Source: a gamma proteobacterium HdN1
GTDB lineage: Bacteria; Pseudomonadota; Gammaproteobacteria; Pseudomonadales; Ketobacteraceae
Direction of reading: 5' to 3'
DNA: 64,000 nt
NCBI GenBank assembly: GCA_000198515.1
Contig: FP929140.1
Coordinates: 4,376,527 to 4,440,526 of the forward strand
Shown here: in pieces, positions 1 through 8,138 of the stretch
How the letters are laid out: each line of letters opens with the position of its first letter
Numbering within the stretch: position 1 is the stretch's first letter
Made by a program: the position numbers and the translations under genes
The notes under the pieces: model-generated
What the model saw: only the letters and a program-made list of their open reading frames with translations
Database searches by the model: none
What the model was told of the DNA's origin: nothing

Positions 1-179
1 TGCGCGCCACTCGCTTCAATTGCGAGGCGGGTTTCTTGCAAATCCCGGTACTTGCCCGTGCCAACCAACAAGCGCGACGTATATTCAACGCCTGCAATGG
101 TCAAAGGTGCATCCGAAGGTATGGAGCCCAAGGTGCGTACATCACCTGAGGCTTGTGCAGGTTCTAAATGATTTGACAT
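1..179 (-). CDS. thiG: thiazole synthase ThiG, N-terminal part (runs off left end)
   Basis: ThiG builds the thiazole phosphate ring of thiamine from 1-deoxy-xylulose 5-phosphate, dehydroglycine and ThiS thiocarboxylate in the cytoplasm. Only the first 59 codons are inside the window. The translation reads from ATG at 177-179 as [11 protein letters not shown] and continues through [19 protein letters not shown], the typical ThiG start in which the (R)LxxGTGKY segment forms the first strand of the TIM barrel. thiS lies 71 nt upstream on the same strand, the usual thiSG order, so the two are probably co-transcribed. The rest of the gene is outside the window, so catalytic residues cannot be checked. 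Confidence 0.88.
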   Translation of the reverse strand, partial: MSNHLEPAQASGDVRTLGSIPSDAPLTIAGVEYTSRLLVGTGKYRDLQETRLAIEASGA

Positions 180-250
180 CGAAAATCCTTTGCCGCGTTG
201 AGCCGCTGCTTGCTGTCGGTAAAAAGATAAAGATAAGGCCGCTACTGGGA

Positions 251-487
251 TTAGCCGCCGCCGATGGCGTGGACGATTTCAATCACATCCCCTGCCGCGA
301 GCGCCGTTTGCGCGTGCAGGCTTTTGGGAACGATTTCTTGATTGCGCTCTACGGCGATACGCTTGTCGCCCAGCGCCATGCGCGCCACCACGTCTGCAAT
401 CGTACTGCCCGCCGCAAAATGAGCGAGCTCTCCGTTAAGCGTAATCTTCAGCGGCCCATCTTGAGAGGGCGAAAATGAGTGTGTCAT
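251..487 (-). CDS. thiS: sulfur carrier protein ThiS
   Basis: ThiS is a small ubiquitin-fold protein that carries sulfur as a C-terminal thiocarboxylate and hands it to ThiG. The 78-residue product ends in AIGGG; the terminal Gly-Gly is the site adenylated and thiolated in the family. The core reads [21 protein letters not shown], then the family-typical segment around [19 protein letters not shown]. The frame stays open upstream to 664, but family length (about 65-80 aa) points to the ATG at 485-487; no strong ribosome binding site is visible there. It precedes thiG on the same strand. Confidence 0.85.
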   Translation of the reverse strand: MTHSFSPSQDGPLKITLNGELAHFAAGSTIADVVARMALGDKRIAVERNQEIVPKSLHAQTALAAGDVIEIVHAIGGG

Positions 488-675
488 AAGTAAAACGTCA
501 TCATAAATAAAAATCCGCTCCGCAATGCCGCGCCCCACCACAAGCCGGCGTAAAGATGGTATTGTGGGTGATCCGCCGCTGCGAGGCAAGCAAACCGCGC
601 CCTGAAGCCGGCGGTGGGGCAATGAACGGGTTTTTTTGTATGGGGAGGGGCTGTACGAACGCAACGGTGCGGCAC

Positions 676-704
676 TTGACCGCCTTTTCGGGAGGCTCTA
701 CGAT
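676..704 (+). promoter_or_regulatory. predicted sigma70 promoter for the GNAT gene
   Basis: TTGACC at 676-681 and TACGAT at 699-704 are separated by exactly 17 nt. Predicted transcription would begin near 711, upstream of both possible starts (724 and 805) of the acetyltransferase gene. In the rest of the gene-free stretch 488-804 I see nothing else that I can support. Prediction only. Confidence 0.4.
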
Positions 705-804
705 TTATTTCTTTAAAAACAACATGTTATGGAGATTTGCGTTTTTTTGGTTGGGAATATACGCTAGTGGTTTAGGATTTATTTTAGGCCTCTTGGGAAC
801 TTCC

Positions 805-1278
805 GTGCATATCCGTCGGTTTCAAATTGGTGAGGAAGCTACGCTATATGGCGTGTATTACTCAGCTATTCATCGCATTGCCAGTAGGGATTACTCTCAA
901 GAGCAGATCAATGCGTGGGCGCCAGCTGAAGTGGATCAAATCTTGTGGGAAGAAAAAATCCAAAGGATCAATCCATTTGTTGCTGTGATAGACGGTGTTG
1001 TTGTTGGTTACACTGATATTCAGCCATCTGGCTATATTGATCACTTTTTCGTTTCGGGCAATCGTCCTCGTCAGGGTATCGGAGCAAATCTTATGGGTGT
1101 AATCCATCAAGAGGCTGCGCAACGAGGCATCACTGAATTAACCTCCGATGTAAGCCTGACTGCCCAGCCATTCTTTAGTAAATTTGGGTTCCATGTCGTT
1201 GAACATAGGTTTCCAAAGCGACGCGGCGTTGTAATTCCAAATGCTCTTATGCGCAAGATTCTAGCATGTTCGACCTAA
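805..1278 (+). CDS. GNAT family N-acetyltransferase
   Basis: The product (157 aa from GTG 805) has the GNAT fold signature: an N-terminal HIRRF strand, a FVAVIDGVVVGYTDI strand, the acetyl-CoA pyrophosphate loop RPRQGIGANLM (R/Q-x-x-G-x-G/A), and a C-terminal PFFSKFGFHVVE segment. It should acetylate an amine using acetyl-CoA; the substrate is unknown. GTG 805 is preferred because family proteins begin close to the HIRRF strand; ATG 724 would add a hydrophobic leader of 27 residues and is the alternative. The gene is AT-richer than its neighbours. Its stop codon is embedded in an integron attC-like half site (1273-1290), as in mobile gene cassettes, so acquisition by transfer is plausible. 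Confidence 0.78.
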   Translation: MHIRRFQIGEEATLYGVYYSAIHRIASRDYSQEQINAWAPAEVDQILWEEKIQRINPFVAVIDGVVVGYTDIQPSGYIDHFFVSGNRPRQGIGANLMGVIHQEAAQRGITELTSDVSLTAQPFFSKFGFHVVEHRFPKRRGVVIPNALMRKILACST

Positions 1279-1290
1279 CTAAGCGTTCAA
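1273..1290 (+). other. attC-like 5' half site (R''-L'')
   Basis: The sequence ACCTAACTAAGCGTTCAA fits the RYYYAAC core followed by a CGTTCAA box that opens integron attC sites, and it contains the TAA stop of the upstream acetyltransferase gene, as in many cassettes. The matching 3' half (TTGAACG...GTTRRRY) was not found in the following 160 nt, so this is at best a decayed or truncated site. About 170 nt to the next gene hold nothing else recognised. Confidence 0.3.
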
Positions 1291-1453
1291 AGCTTGCGAG
1301 AAGACGGTAGATGTCCCGATTACTTTCACTCCCGACATTGGCGGTGGTGGCACTTCGTTTTCAATTAAATTACGGTAGAGGCGCCCGACCAGTCGCACTA
1401 GGGGGCGCCGCGATGAAACCGCGCCTCGCCCTCGAGCTCAATCGTTATGGGTT

Positions 1454-1747
1454 TCAGAGGTGCTGATCCACATCCATACTGTTGTGGAGGATTCGGATCA
1501 CAACGATCTTGGATTCCGTGCCAGCTCGGTAAAAGATGATATGGCTGCCTTGGTTGAATTTTTTGTACCCAAGTTTTATGTTATCCGCATCACGACCTAT
1601 TTCAGGTTGCCGAGCAAGCAGTTTGAACGCATCATCAAGCTGCTTGAGGTATTTGTCGCGTTGTCGTTTGCCCCATTTCTCTGTAGTAAAGCGGCCAATA
1701 TCAATAAGGTCTTTTCGAGCGGCGGTGGTGAGCAGGCATGGACGCAT
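1454..1747 (-). CDS. parE: ParE/RelE-superfamily toxin
   Basis: This 97-residue protein has the ParE pattern: N-terminal LTTAARKDLIDIGRFTTEKWG helix, central LARQPEIGRD, and the C-terminal strands KKFNQGSHIIFYRA and KIVVIRILHNSMD. ParE toxins classically poison DNA gyrase; that activity is known for the family and not demonstrated here. Its start overlaps the parD stop by one base (TAATG), the usual antitoxin-first organisation, so translation is coupled. It is last in the module. Confidence 0.88.
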   Translation of the reverse strand: MRPCLLTTAARKDLIDIGRFTTEKWGKRQRDKYLKQLDDAFKLLARQPEIGRDADNIKLGYKKFNQGSHIIFYRAGTESKIVVIRILHNSMDVDQHL

Positions 1748-1986
1748 TAGTGAGCTTCGTGATCCAGCTCGGCAATAACGCTTTCAAGAGAGTAGTCTGC
1801 AATCCCGCTTTGTTCGCCTTCATTCATGAGGCGCCGAAGCCTTTCAATTTTGCCCTCCGTTTCTTCAAGCAGGCGCAGCCCTGCGCGCACGACCTCGCTC
1901 GCGGAACCGTAGCGTCCATTGTCAACCTGTGCAGCTATAAAATCGTCAAAGTGGGAGCCAAGTGTAATGCTGGTGTTTCTAGCCAT
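1747..1986 (-). CDS. parD: ParD-family antitoxin
   Basis: The 79-residue protein begins MARNTSITLGSHFDDFIAAQV, followed by GRYGSASEVVRAGLRLLEE, the ribbon-helix-helix DNA-binding domain of ParD, and a C-terminal toxin-binding tail. It should neutralise the ParE encoded immediately downstream and repress its own promoter. A perfect AGGAGG ribosome binding site (1993-1998) sits 6 nt before the ATG. The operator-like inverted repeat at 1998-2016 and a promoter at 2016-2044 lie directly upstream. By eye it is clearly homologous to the second ParD at 2155-2397. Confidence 0.88.
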   Translation of the reverse strand: MARNTSITLGSHFDDFIAAQVDNGRYGSASEVVRAGLRLLEETEGKIERLRRLMNEGEQSGIADYSLESVIAELDHEAH

Positions 1987-2158
1987 GAGACGCCTCCTGT
2001 ACCAAATATTGGTACATCATACCCAAACACCCATGGCAATGCAAGGCAGGCCGACGCCAATAAATTCTACGCTGTTCTGCCCCCCAAACCTTCTGGGTGT
2101 AGGCTGCAATATTTTTCAAATCTGCTCGTGCAGCCCTAGAAACTAAAAATGCATTCAT
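1979..2158 (-). pseudogene. truncated ParE toxin stub of the second module
   Basis: Starting at an ATG that overlaps the stop of the upstream parD (ATGA), the frame reads MNAFLVSRAARADLKNIAAY and then TQKVWGAEQRRIYW, matching residues 1 to about 34 of ParE proteins, including the neighbour at 1454-1747 (TTAARKDLIDI...). After about codon 35 the similarity ends abruptly, and the frame runs through the promoter of the downstream parDE module to a TAG at 1979-1981. The 59-residue product lacks the catalytic/gyrase-binding C-terminal strands, so it should be inactive. The junction suggests a deletion between two tandem parDE modules. Confidence 0.7.
1998..2044 (-). promoter_or_regulatory. parDE promoter with operator-like inverted repeat
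   Basis: Read on the minus strand, TTGCAT (2039-2044) and TATGAT (2016-2021) are 17 nt apart, a good sigma70 promoter. Directly downstream, 1998-2016 reads TGTACCAAATATTGGTACA, with perfect 7-bp arms TGTACCA and TGGTACA around a 5-nt centre. ParD ribbon-helix-helix proteins autoregulate through such sites, so this is the likely operator. Confidence 0.6.
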
Positions 2159-2397
2159 TTGCCAAGCTCGTCATCAAGTTCGCGCATCAAACTGTCATAG
2201 CTGTATTCCGCTGTACCACTAGCACGCCCTTCTATTATCAAAGCACGCAGGGTTTCAAGTTTACGTTCCTCATCTTCCAGTTTGCGCAAACCCGCACGGA
2301 TCACCTCGCTTACAGAGCCATATCTTCCAGTATTTATCTGGCTAGCAATAAACCCATCAAAATGATCACCAAGGCTTATACTCGTGTTTTTAGCCAT
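2155..2397 (-). CDS. solitary ParD-family antitoxin
   Basis: The 80-residue protein MAKNTSISLGDHFDGFIASQ, then GRYGSVSEVIRAGLRKLEDEE, is a ribbon-helix-helix ParD antitoxin closely resembling the one at 1747-1986. Its own toxin gene immediately downstream is only a 35-codon stub, so it is effectively an orphan antitoxin that might still bind the intact neighbouring ParE. An inverted repeat with arms AGTACCA and TGGTACT lies just upstream (2412-2440), sharing the GTACCA half-site with the first module; cross-regulation is inferred. Confidence 0.85.
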   Translation of the reverse strand: MAKNTSISLGDHFDGFIASQINTGRYGSVSEVIRAGLRKLEDEERKLETLRALIIEGRASGTAEYSYDSLMRELDDELGK

Positions 2398-2411
2398 ACC
2401 AACGCTCTCAA

Positions 2412-2458
2412 AGTACCAATATTTAATATATTGTGGTACTCGAGCTGTGATCTGTCAA
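2412..2458 (-). promoter_or_regulatory. operator-like repeat and possible promoter of the orphan parD
   Basis: Arms AGTACCA (2412-2418) and TGGTACT (2434-2440) flank a 15-nt AT-rich centre; the half site matches that of the neighbouring parDE operator. On the minus strand a TTGACA box lies at 2453-2458 upstream of it, with CACAAT 17 nt further on. Function is inferred from position. Confidence 0.4.
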
Positions 2459-2575
2459 TCCCAGAGCTTGAAGGTCGCTTTGCGTCTTTGCATACAGGCT
2501 ACTGCACAGATAGCCAGATCAATTGCAAGCAACAAAAGCACAAAAATGGCGTTTTTCAGACGCCCCGCTGTCTAT

Positions 2576-2603
2576 CCCCCTCTTGGCTTCGCCTAAGAGG
2601 GGG
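2576..2603. repeat. GC-rich hairpin in a gene-free stretch
   Basis: CCCCCTCTT (2576-2584) pairs with AAGAGGGGG (2595-2603), and the loop itself contains GGC-TTC-GCC, giving a long stable stem. There is no T run on either side, so it is not a standard intrinsic terminator; a repetitive-extragenic-type element or transcript-end hairpin between divergent genes is possible. The remainder of 2441-2811 shows nothing else I can support. Confidence 0.4.
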
Positions 2604-2811
2604 AATTTCGCAGGCTTTGTTAAAGGTCATGATGTGCATGACCTTCAGACCTCTCCTCGCGGATTGACCCTTGCCATTCGCCAGTGATTAGCGTTCAATG
2701 TTTCCATCGAACGGTGACTCTCCCACAAAGGGCTTCCACCCCATTAGATCATGCCCACGATGGGCGCACACAAAAAGACGCAAGCGATCACGGAACCTAG
2801 GAGGGCTTTCC

Positions 2812-3603
2812 ATGCAAGACACACCCGTAAAGGACCGCACTACGGCAAAATCCGCCGCAAAAGCAGCAACCATTTCACAAACCACCTCGCAAAGTGGAAG
2901 CAAAGCCGCAAACACCGCTTTTTTAGATCCTACACGCCTTGAAGGCAACGATTTCACCAAGAGCACCGAACAATTCCCGTTCTTTTTTATCAAAAATATG
3001 CTCTCGCTCGACATCAACCCGCAATTGCAAGCTGAATTTCCCGCCATGAAGGGTGCCGGTTACCTTCCTTGGGAGCGCAACGAGTGCGGGCAAAGCGTCA
3101 ACGCGCTGGTCGAGGAATTGATCTCCCCAACCATCGCCGACGCCATCGGAACGCAACTAGGGATTGAGCGTCTCTCCCAGTACCCAACCTATGTTTCCAT
3201 TTGTCAGCGACTCAACAAGCGCCATGGCACCATTCATACCGACGGCAAATCCAAAGTCGCAACAGCGCTGCTCTACCTCAACGACCACTGGAACACCGCC
3301 GGCAAGGGCTGCCTGCGCTTTTTACGCAAAATTGATGATATCAACGCCACCATTATTCCCGAAATTCCGCCGATATACGGCACGCTAGCAGCGTTCAAGC
3401 GCACAGAAAATTCCTTTCACGGGCATTTACCGTTTGAAGGTGAACGCCGCGTAATCCAAGTGGCTTGGCTGGTCAGCGCAGAAGATAAAGCGCGCAAAGC
3501 ACAGCGCGGCGCACTCTCGCACCATCTTAAAAAGCTGCTCGGCTGGGTGGATCGCAAAATTGGCCAAGGCCGAGACGATAGCGCATCGCGCAAGGTGAAA
3601 TAA
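2812..3603 (+). CDS. 2-oxoglutarate/Fe(II)-dependent oxygenase domain protein
   Basis: The product is 263 aa from ATG 2812, which has an AGGAGGG ribosome binding site about 6 nt upstream; the open frame back to 2698 is rejected for that reason. The C-terminal half has a double-stranded beta-helix pattern: HTD (H142, D144) as HxD iron ligands, a distal SFHGH histidine (H203), and ERR (R212/R213) for 2-oxoglutarate. This matches prolyl-hydroxylase-like 2OG oxygenases; the substrate is unknown. The N-terminal 35 residues are Ala/Thr/Lys/Gln-rich and low complexity. The 3' end of the gene, including the stop, lies in the first unit of a 23-bp tandem repeat, so the C-terminal RKVK tail may be variable. 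Confidence 0.8.
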   Translation: MQDTPVKDRTTAKSAAKAATISQTTSQSGSKAANTAFLDPTRLEGNDFTKSTEQFPFFFIKNMLSLDINPQLQAEFPAMKGAGYLPWERNECGQSVNALVEELISPTIADAIGTQLGIERLSQYPTYVSICQRLNKRHGTIHTDGKSKVATALLYLNDHWNTAGKGCLRFLRKIDDINATIIPEIPPIYGTLAAFKRTENSFHGHLPFEGERRVIQVAWLVSAEDKARKAQRGALSHHLKKLLGWVDRKIGQGRDDSASRKVK

Positions 3604-3652
3604 GCACATCGCGCAAGATAAAATAAGCACATCACGCAAGGTGAAACCGCAT
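3584..3652. repeat. 23-bp tandem repeat, three copies
   Basis: Units begin at 3584, 3607 and 3630 with CATCGCGCAAGGTGAAATAA or close variants, followed by a short partial fourth copy. The first unit contains the stop codon of the oxygenase gene. The array fills the space to the convergent RND pump gene (stop at 3663). Confidence 0.75.
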
Positions 3653-3662
3653 CACGGCTGCA

Positions 3663-6600
3663 TTACGTGGCAGCCTCCGGTGCGTCGCGTAACGACGTTG
3701 CAGCATGGCGTCGCGCAATCAATACGTACAGGGATGGCAGCACAAAAAGCGTAAACAGCGTGCCAATCGTCATCCCTCCCACCAGCACCAAACCGATGGA
3801 ATTCCGCGCAGCAGCACCTGGGCCCTCTACCAGAGTGAGAGGAAAATGTCCGGCGATCGTGGCAATCGAAGTCATAAGTACGGGGCGCAGACGTATCATG
3901 GCGGCCTGCCTCGCCGCTTCATATTTTTCCATGCCCTGTTCCTGTAGCTTGTTGGCGAATTCGACGATGAGGATGCCATTCTTGGCGATCAACCCAACCA
4001 GCGTGACTAAGCCTACCTGTGCATAGATATTCATGGTCGTGGTCCAGCCATCCGTCCAATAACGCATGTCGGGGTCAGGCATTTTCAGCACTGTGAATAG
4101 CAATGCGCCAAACATGGCCAATGGCACTGAACCCAACAGAATTACGAACGGGTCGCGGAAGGAATTGAACTGCACCGCCAGCGCCAAGAAAATCATCAGC
4201 ACAGACAGACCCAAGGCGGGCAGAAATTTTCCGCCTTCGGTGCGAAGCTGGCGTGATTCGCCGGTGTAATTGACTGAATAGCCCGGCGGCAGGATTTCCT
4301 TCGCTGCCTTTTCCAGCACCTTCAAACCACTGTCGATTTGGGCCGTCATACCAGAGAGTTTGATCGCGTTGAGCTGCTGAAAGCGGTTCAGGGTGCGCGG
4401 TACAGTTCCGCTCTCAAGATGGGCGATAGAACTCAACGGAATCAGTTGCTGATTGGGGCCGGTGACGTAGATGTCCTGCAATTGTTCCGGCGTCAGGCGA
4501 TCCACCCGCAATACTTGGGGAATAACCTTGTAGGCGCGCCCCTCGAAGTTGAATCGGTTGACGTAGTTGCCGCCAAGGGCTACTCCAAGATCGGCTCCCA
4601 TCATGGCGTTATTGAGACCCATTGCCCCCGCTTTTTCGTGGTCAAACACAATCTGTGTCTGCGGTTGATCGTACTTCAGGTCGATTCCCGGCGGAAAATA
4701 AAACACTCCACTTTCTGCTGCGGCCTTTTGCAGTTTCTCTGCATATCGCAGCATCGTGACTGGATCATCGGTGGACGTGATAATAAATTCCACGGGGAAA
4801 TTACTGCCGCCAGGCAGCGCAGGCGGCTGTGCTGCGTAGATTTCCATGCCGGGAATCTGCGTGAGTTTCGCCTGCGCTTCTCGGACAATTTCCCCCGTAC
4901 CGCGGTCACGGCTACTCCATGGCTTTACGATCAGCCCGCCAAATCCACCGGCACCAAACGCCGCAGCCACTGGGTCCGAGGGGGCGATAAGGATCTGAAA
5001 AGTCGCTTCATATTCTGGAATGCTGCGGAAGGCGGTTTCAATTTCCTTGGCATAATGTACCTTCTGATCAGAGGACGCATTGCCGGCGTTATTGATCACA
5101 TAGAACATGAAACCTTGATCTTCCACAGGAGCCAGCTCGCTGGAGGAAAATAAATACATAGGCACTACCAGCAAGCTCAGGATTCCCCAGATCGCATACA
5201 CAGCGGGGCGCTGCTCCATGGTACGCCCGAGCAGCCGCCCATAGCCTTCGCGCAGTCGGTCGAACAGGTGATTGACCTTCCCGCTGAACCCACGCTCTTC
5301 CTGCTCGGCGCTGCGCAGCATTTTTGCGCTCATCATGGGCGAAAGCGTCAGGGCGACGATGCCAGAGATGGTAACGGCGCCGGCAAGGGTGATCGCAAAT
5401 TCCTTGAACAGGGTTCCGGTCAGCCCACCCTGTAGACCAATGGGTGTATATACCGCAGCGAGGGTAATGGTCATCGCAATAACGGGGCCAATCAACTCCC
5501 TTGCACCTTCAAGTGCAGCATTCACTGGGGATAGCCCTTGGCGAAGATGACGCTCAACGTTCTCCACCACGACGATCGCATCGTCCACCACAAGCCCTAC
5601 GGAAAGCACGATCGCCAGCAATGTCAGCAGGTTGAGCGTAAAGCCGAATATCTGCATCAAAAAAATTGCGCCAATCAGCGACACAGGGATTGCAACGATT
5701 GGAATCAGCACCGACCGCGCCGACCCCAGAAACAGAAAAATCACCAGAATTACGATCAGTAACGTATCCACCAAGGTGCGAACGACATCAAATAGTGCAT
5801 CCTGGATATATTCCGAGGCATCGTATCCCATGTTGGCTTCAACGCCATCTGGCAAGCCGGCACGAATCGATTCCAACTCGGTGCGAACATGCTTAACCAC
5901 GTCCAACATATTGGCCGTCGGCAACGGAAAAATTCCAATAAATACTGCCGTTTCGCCATTGAAACTAACCACCGTGTCATAATCTTCTGCACCCAGCTCA
6001 ACATTGGCGACATCCTCCAGCCGGATCACCGCACCGTTCTGCTCGCGGATGATTAACTGCCGGAATTCCTCTGCCGTATGCAGGTCCGTATTGGTGGTGA
6101 GATACGTCTGGGAATAACTGCCTTTCGTGCTGCCAATGGCCGCCAGATAATTATTGGACACCAGCGCACTGTGGACTTGGCTTGGCGTGATACCAAGAGC
6201 AGCCATGACTTCTGGCTTAAGCCAAACGCGCATGGCCCAGGTACGTGCACCAAACACGTCGGCACGCTGCATGCCTGGCAAAGAGGCCAGCCGTGGTTGC
6301 ACTACCCGCATCAAATAATCTGTGATCTCTGTCTGGGATACGGTTTTCGAGGAAAAGCTCAGATAGGCCGCCGCGTAGTCCGAATCTCCGGATTGCACGC
6401 TAATGGCCGGCGCTTCTGCCTCGGCAGGCAGTTCGTTGCGAACTTGGTTGACCTTGGCCGTTATGTCGGCAAGCGCCTTGATCGGATCGTAATTCAGCTT
6501 GAGGCGAGCCGTAACGAGAGAGAGACCCAGCAGGCTTTTGGATTCGACGTAGTCAATACCGTCCGTAGAGGCAATCGCACGCTCAATAGAGGTGGTAACA

Positions 6601-6788
6601 AAACCACGCACCACCTCGGCACTCGCACCGATGTAGGGCGTTACGATTACGATGGAGGAAATGTCACTTTGCGGATACTGGCGCACACTCAATGATTTCC
6701 ATGCCTGCAAGCCGGCAATGATGATCAAGGCATTGACCACAATCGCCAAAACTGGGCGACGGATAAACAGGTCAGTAAAGGATTGCAT
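3663..6788 (-). CDS. RND efflux transporter, inner-membrane permease (HAE1 type)
   Basis: This is a proton-driven resistance-nodulation-division pump subunit of about 1041 residues, the normal AcrB/MexB size. It starts MQSFTDLFIRRPVLAIVVNA, the conserved N-terminal helix and first membrane span. It contains SVGLVVDDAIVVVENVER, with the Asp-Asp proton relay of TM4 near residue 400, and GLIAKNGILIVEFAN of TM11. Sequence style (RQYPQSDISSIVIVTPYIGA) recalls the MdtB/MexW-like branch. ATG 6788 fits family starts; an in-frame GTG at 6809 would add seven residues. The adaptor gene ends 38 nt upstream on the same strand, so this is a two-gene operon; no outer-membrane factor gene is adjacent, so it must use a TolC-like protein from elsewhere. 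Substrates are unknown. Confidence 0.95.
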   Translation of the reverse strand: MQSFTDLFIRRPVLAIVVNALIIIAGLQAWKSLSVRQYPQSDISSIVIVTPYIGASAEVVRGFVTTSIERAIASTDGIDYVESKSLLGLSLVTARLKLNYDPIKALADITAKVNQVRNELPAEAEAPAISVQSGDSDYAAAYLSFSSKTVSQTEITDYLMRVVQPRLASLPGMQRADVFGARTWAMRVWLKPEVMAALGITPSQVHSALVSNNYLAAIGSTKGSYSQTYLTTNTDLHTAEEFRQLIIREQNGAVIRLEDVANVELGAEDYDTVVSFNGETAVFIGIFPLPTANMLDVVKHVRTELESIRAGLPDGVEANMGYDASEYIQDALFDVVRTLVDTLLIVILVIFLFLGSARSVLIPIVAIPVSLIGAIFLMQIFGFTLNLLTLLAIVLSVGLVVDDAIVVVENVERHLRQGLSPVNAALEGARELIGPVIAMTITLAAVYTPIGLQGGLTGTLFKEFAITLAGAVTISGIVALTLSPMMSAKMLRSAEQEERGFSGKVNHLFDRLREGYGRLLGRTMEQRPAVYAIWGILSLLVVPMYLFSSSELAPVEDQGFMFYVINNAGNASSDQKVHYAKEIETAFRSIPEYEATFQILIAPSDPVAAAFGAGGFGGLIVKPWSSRDRGTGEIVREAQAKLTQIPGMEIYAAQPPALPGGSNFPVEFIITSTDDPVTMLRYAEKLQKAAAESGVFYFPPGIDLKYDQPQTQIVFDHEKAGAMGLNNAMMGADLGVALGGNYVNRFNFEGRAYKVIPQVLRVDRLTPEQLQDIYVTGPNQQLIPLSSIAHLESGTVPRTLNRFQQLNAIKLSGMTAQIDSGLKVLEKAAKEILPPGYSVNYTGESRQLRTEGGKFLPALGLSVLMIFLALAVQFNSFRDPFVILLGSVPLAMFGALLFTVLKMPDPDMRYWTDGWTTTMNIYAQVGLVTLVGLIAKNGILIVEFANKLQEQGMEKYEAARQAAMIRLRPVLMTSIATIAGHFPLTLVEGPGAAARNSIGLVLVGGMTIGTLFTLFVLPSLYVLIARRHAATSLRDAPEAAT

Positions 6789-6826
6789 TGGCGTTTTTTC
6801 TCTAGGCACGTTGTGAATACGGCAAA

Positions 6827-7963
6827 TCAGGTATTGTCGGGGTGCGGCGTGAGGCTAAATTTCGGAGCCAGACGCTCATCAATTACAACCGCGCCGCCGT
6901 TTTGGAGCTTGAATACGGCCGTGGAAACCACTTGTTCCCCAACACTCACCCCTTCGGTGATCTCAATAAAATCACCATGCTGCGCGCCGGTCTTGACGCT
7001 TGCTTGTCGCAACCGATAACGTGCATCCTCTGTGTCTTTTTCAGGCTTTTCCAGAACGAACACCGAATTACCACTGGCACTGCGAAGAATGGCAGTTTCC
7101 GGCACCAATAGCGTCTTGCGGGCCGGCCCTGCAGCGGTTTCCAGTGCGACATACATCCCCGGCAACAACTGCGCTTTCGGGTTGGCGAGAGTTGCTTGGA
7201 TACGCACGCTGCGGGTTACGGAGTCGATCACAGGGCTTACGGCAAGGATGGTTCCGGTAAAGGTCTGACCGGGCCACGCATCCGCGCGTACCTGCACAGT
7301 TTGGCCAAGCACGATCTGCCCGAGGCGATTCTGCGGAATGGTAAAGTCCACATACACCTCGTCCAGCGCCTGCAGCGTTACCACTGGGCTGCCCTTCATC
7401 AATAATTGCCCTTCACTGACCTGACGCAGGCCGAGCTTGCCAGAAAATGGCGCCCGTATAGTTTTCTTGTCAATCAGAGTGCGGTAATAGTCTACTTGGG
7501 CGCGCGCTTGATCCGCATTGCTCGTTGCGATATCAAGGTCTGCTTGGGACGTACTGTTGCTCTTACGTAATGCACGGGCGCGCTCCAGCGTCAAACGAGC
7601 CGACTGCGCGGCAGCTTCGGCGGAGCGCAACTGTGCTTGCTCAAGCTCAGTGTCCAGCTGCAGAAGCGTGGCGCCTTGCCGGATATGGTCACCTGCGGTA
7701 AAGGCAATGCTGTGAACGATACCGTCTGCTTCTGCGCTAACCTCCGTCCCCATAATCGCCGTTATCGTGGCCGGCGCAGAGATTTTTTCCTGTAGGGTTT
7801 GTTCCTGCACAGCGATGGCGTTCACCACCGTTGGCGGCGGAGCCATTTGCGCATAGGCTGCCCCCATTGCCTGGAACTGCGACACTTTGGTGAAGGTAAT
7901 GCCGCCTGCCACGGCCAGCGCTACGGCTGCGCCTCCCAGCGTCCAGAATATTTTTTTCGACAT
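6827..7963 (-). CDS. RND efflux periplasmic adaptor (membrane fusion protein)
   Basis: The 378-residue protein links the RND permease to an outer-membrane channel. It has an N-terminal membrane anchor (IFWTLGGAAVALAVAGGITF), then the biotinyl-lipoyl half VSAEADGIVHSIAFTAGDHI, a helical hairpin (about residues 105-155), the second lipoyl half KTIRAPFSGKLGLRQVSEGQ, and a beta-barrel domain with LLPGMYVALE and LVPETAIL motifs of the HlyD/AcrA family. It is first in the operon with the permease. No dedicated regulator gene is adjacent; the 175 nt to the divergent gene at 8139 presumably hold the promoter. Confidence 0.93.
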   Translation of the reverse strand: MSKKIFWTLGGAAVALAVAGGITFTKVSQFQAMGAAYAQMAPPPTVVNAIAVQEQTLQEKISAPATITAIMGTEVSAEADGIVHSIAFTAGDHIRQGATLLQLDTELEQAQLRSAEAAAQSARLTLERARALRKSNSTSQADLDIATSNADQARAQVDYYRTLIDKKTIRAPFSGKLGLRQVSEGQLLMKGSPVVTLQALDEVYVDFTIPQNRLGQIVLGQTVQVRADAWPGQTFTGTILAVSPVIDSVTRSVRIQATLANPKAQLLPGMYVALETAAGPARKTLLVPETAILRSASGNSVFVLEKPEKDTEDARYRLRQASVKTGAQHGDFIEITEGVSVGEQVVSTAVFKLQNGGAVVIDERLAPKFSLTPHPDNT

Positions 7964-8138
7964 GCGCCGACATTCCTGATCAATTCATCAATCTTGGGTG
8001 TGAATTCTGCGGGTTTTCTGCATATAAGGTAAGATGAAAAATACCGCACCATTGAGAATAAATGCGTTTTAGCCACCAAACGCGCCACGACATCCCCAAT
8101 TGAAGCGGATACATCCCTCGGAAACAAGAGGTTTGCCC

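Noticed and set aside
2576-2603. Intrinsic terminator
   Set aside because: The hairpin is strong but no T run follows on either strand.
1460-2667. Plus-strand open frames opposite the parDE genes
   Set aside because: They are antisense to recognised antitoxin and toxin genes with proper promoters and ribosome binding sites.
4338-5153. Long plus-strand open frame opposite the RND permease gene
   Set aside because: It is the complement shadow of a conserved membrane transporter and has no recognisable domain.
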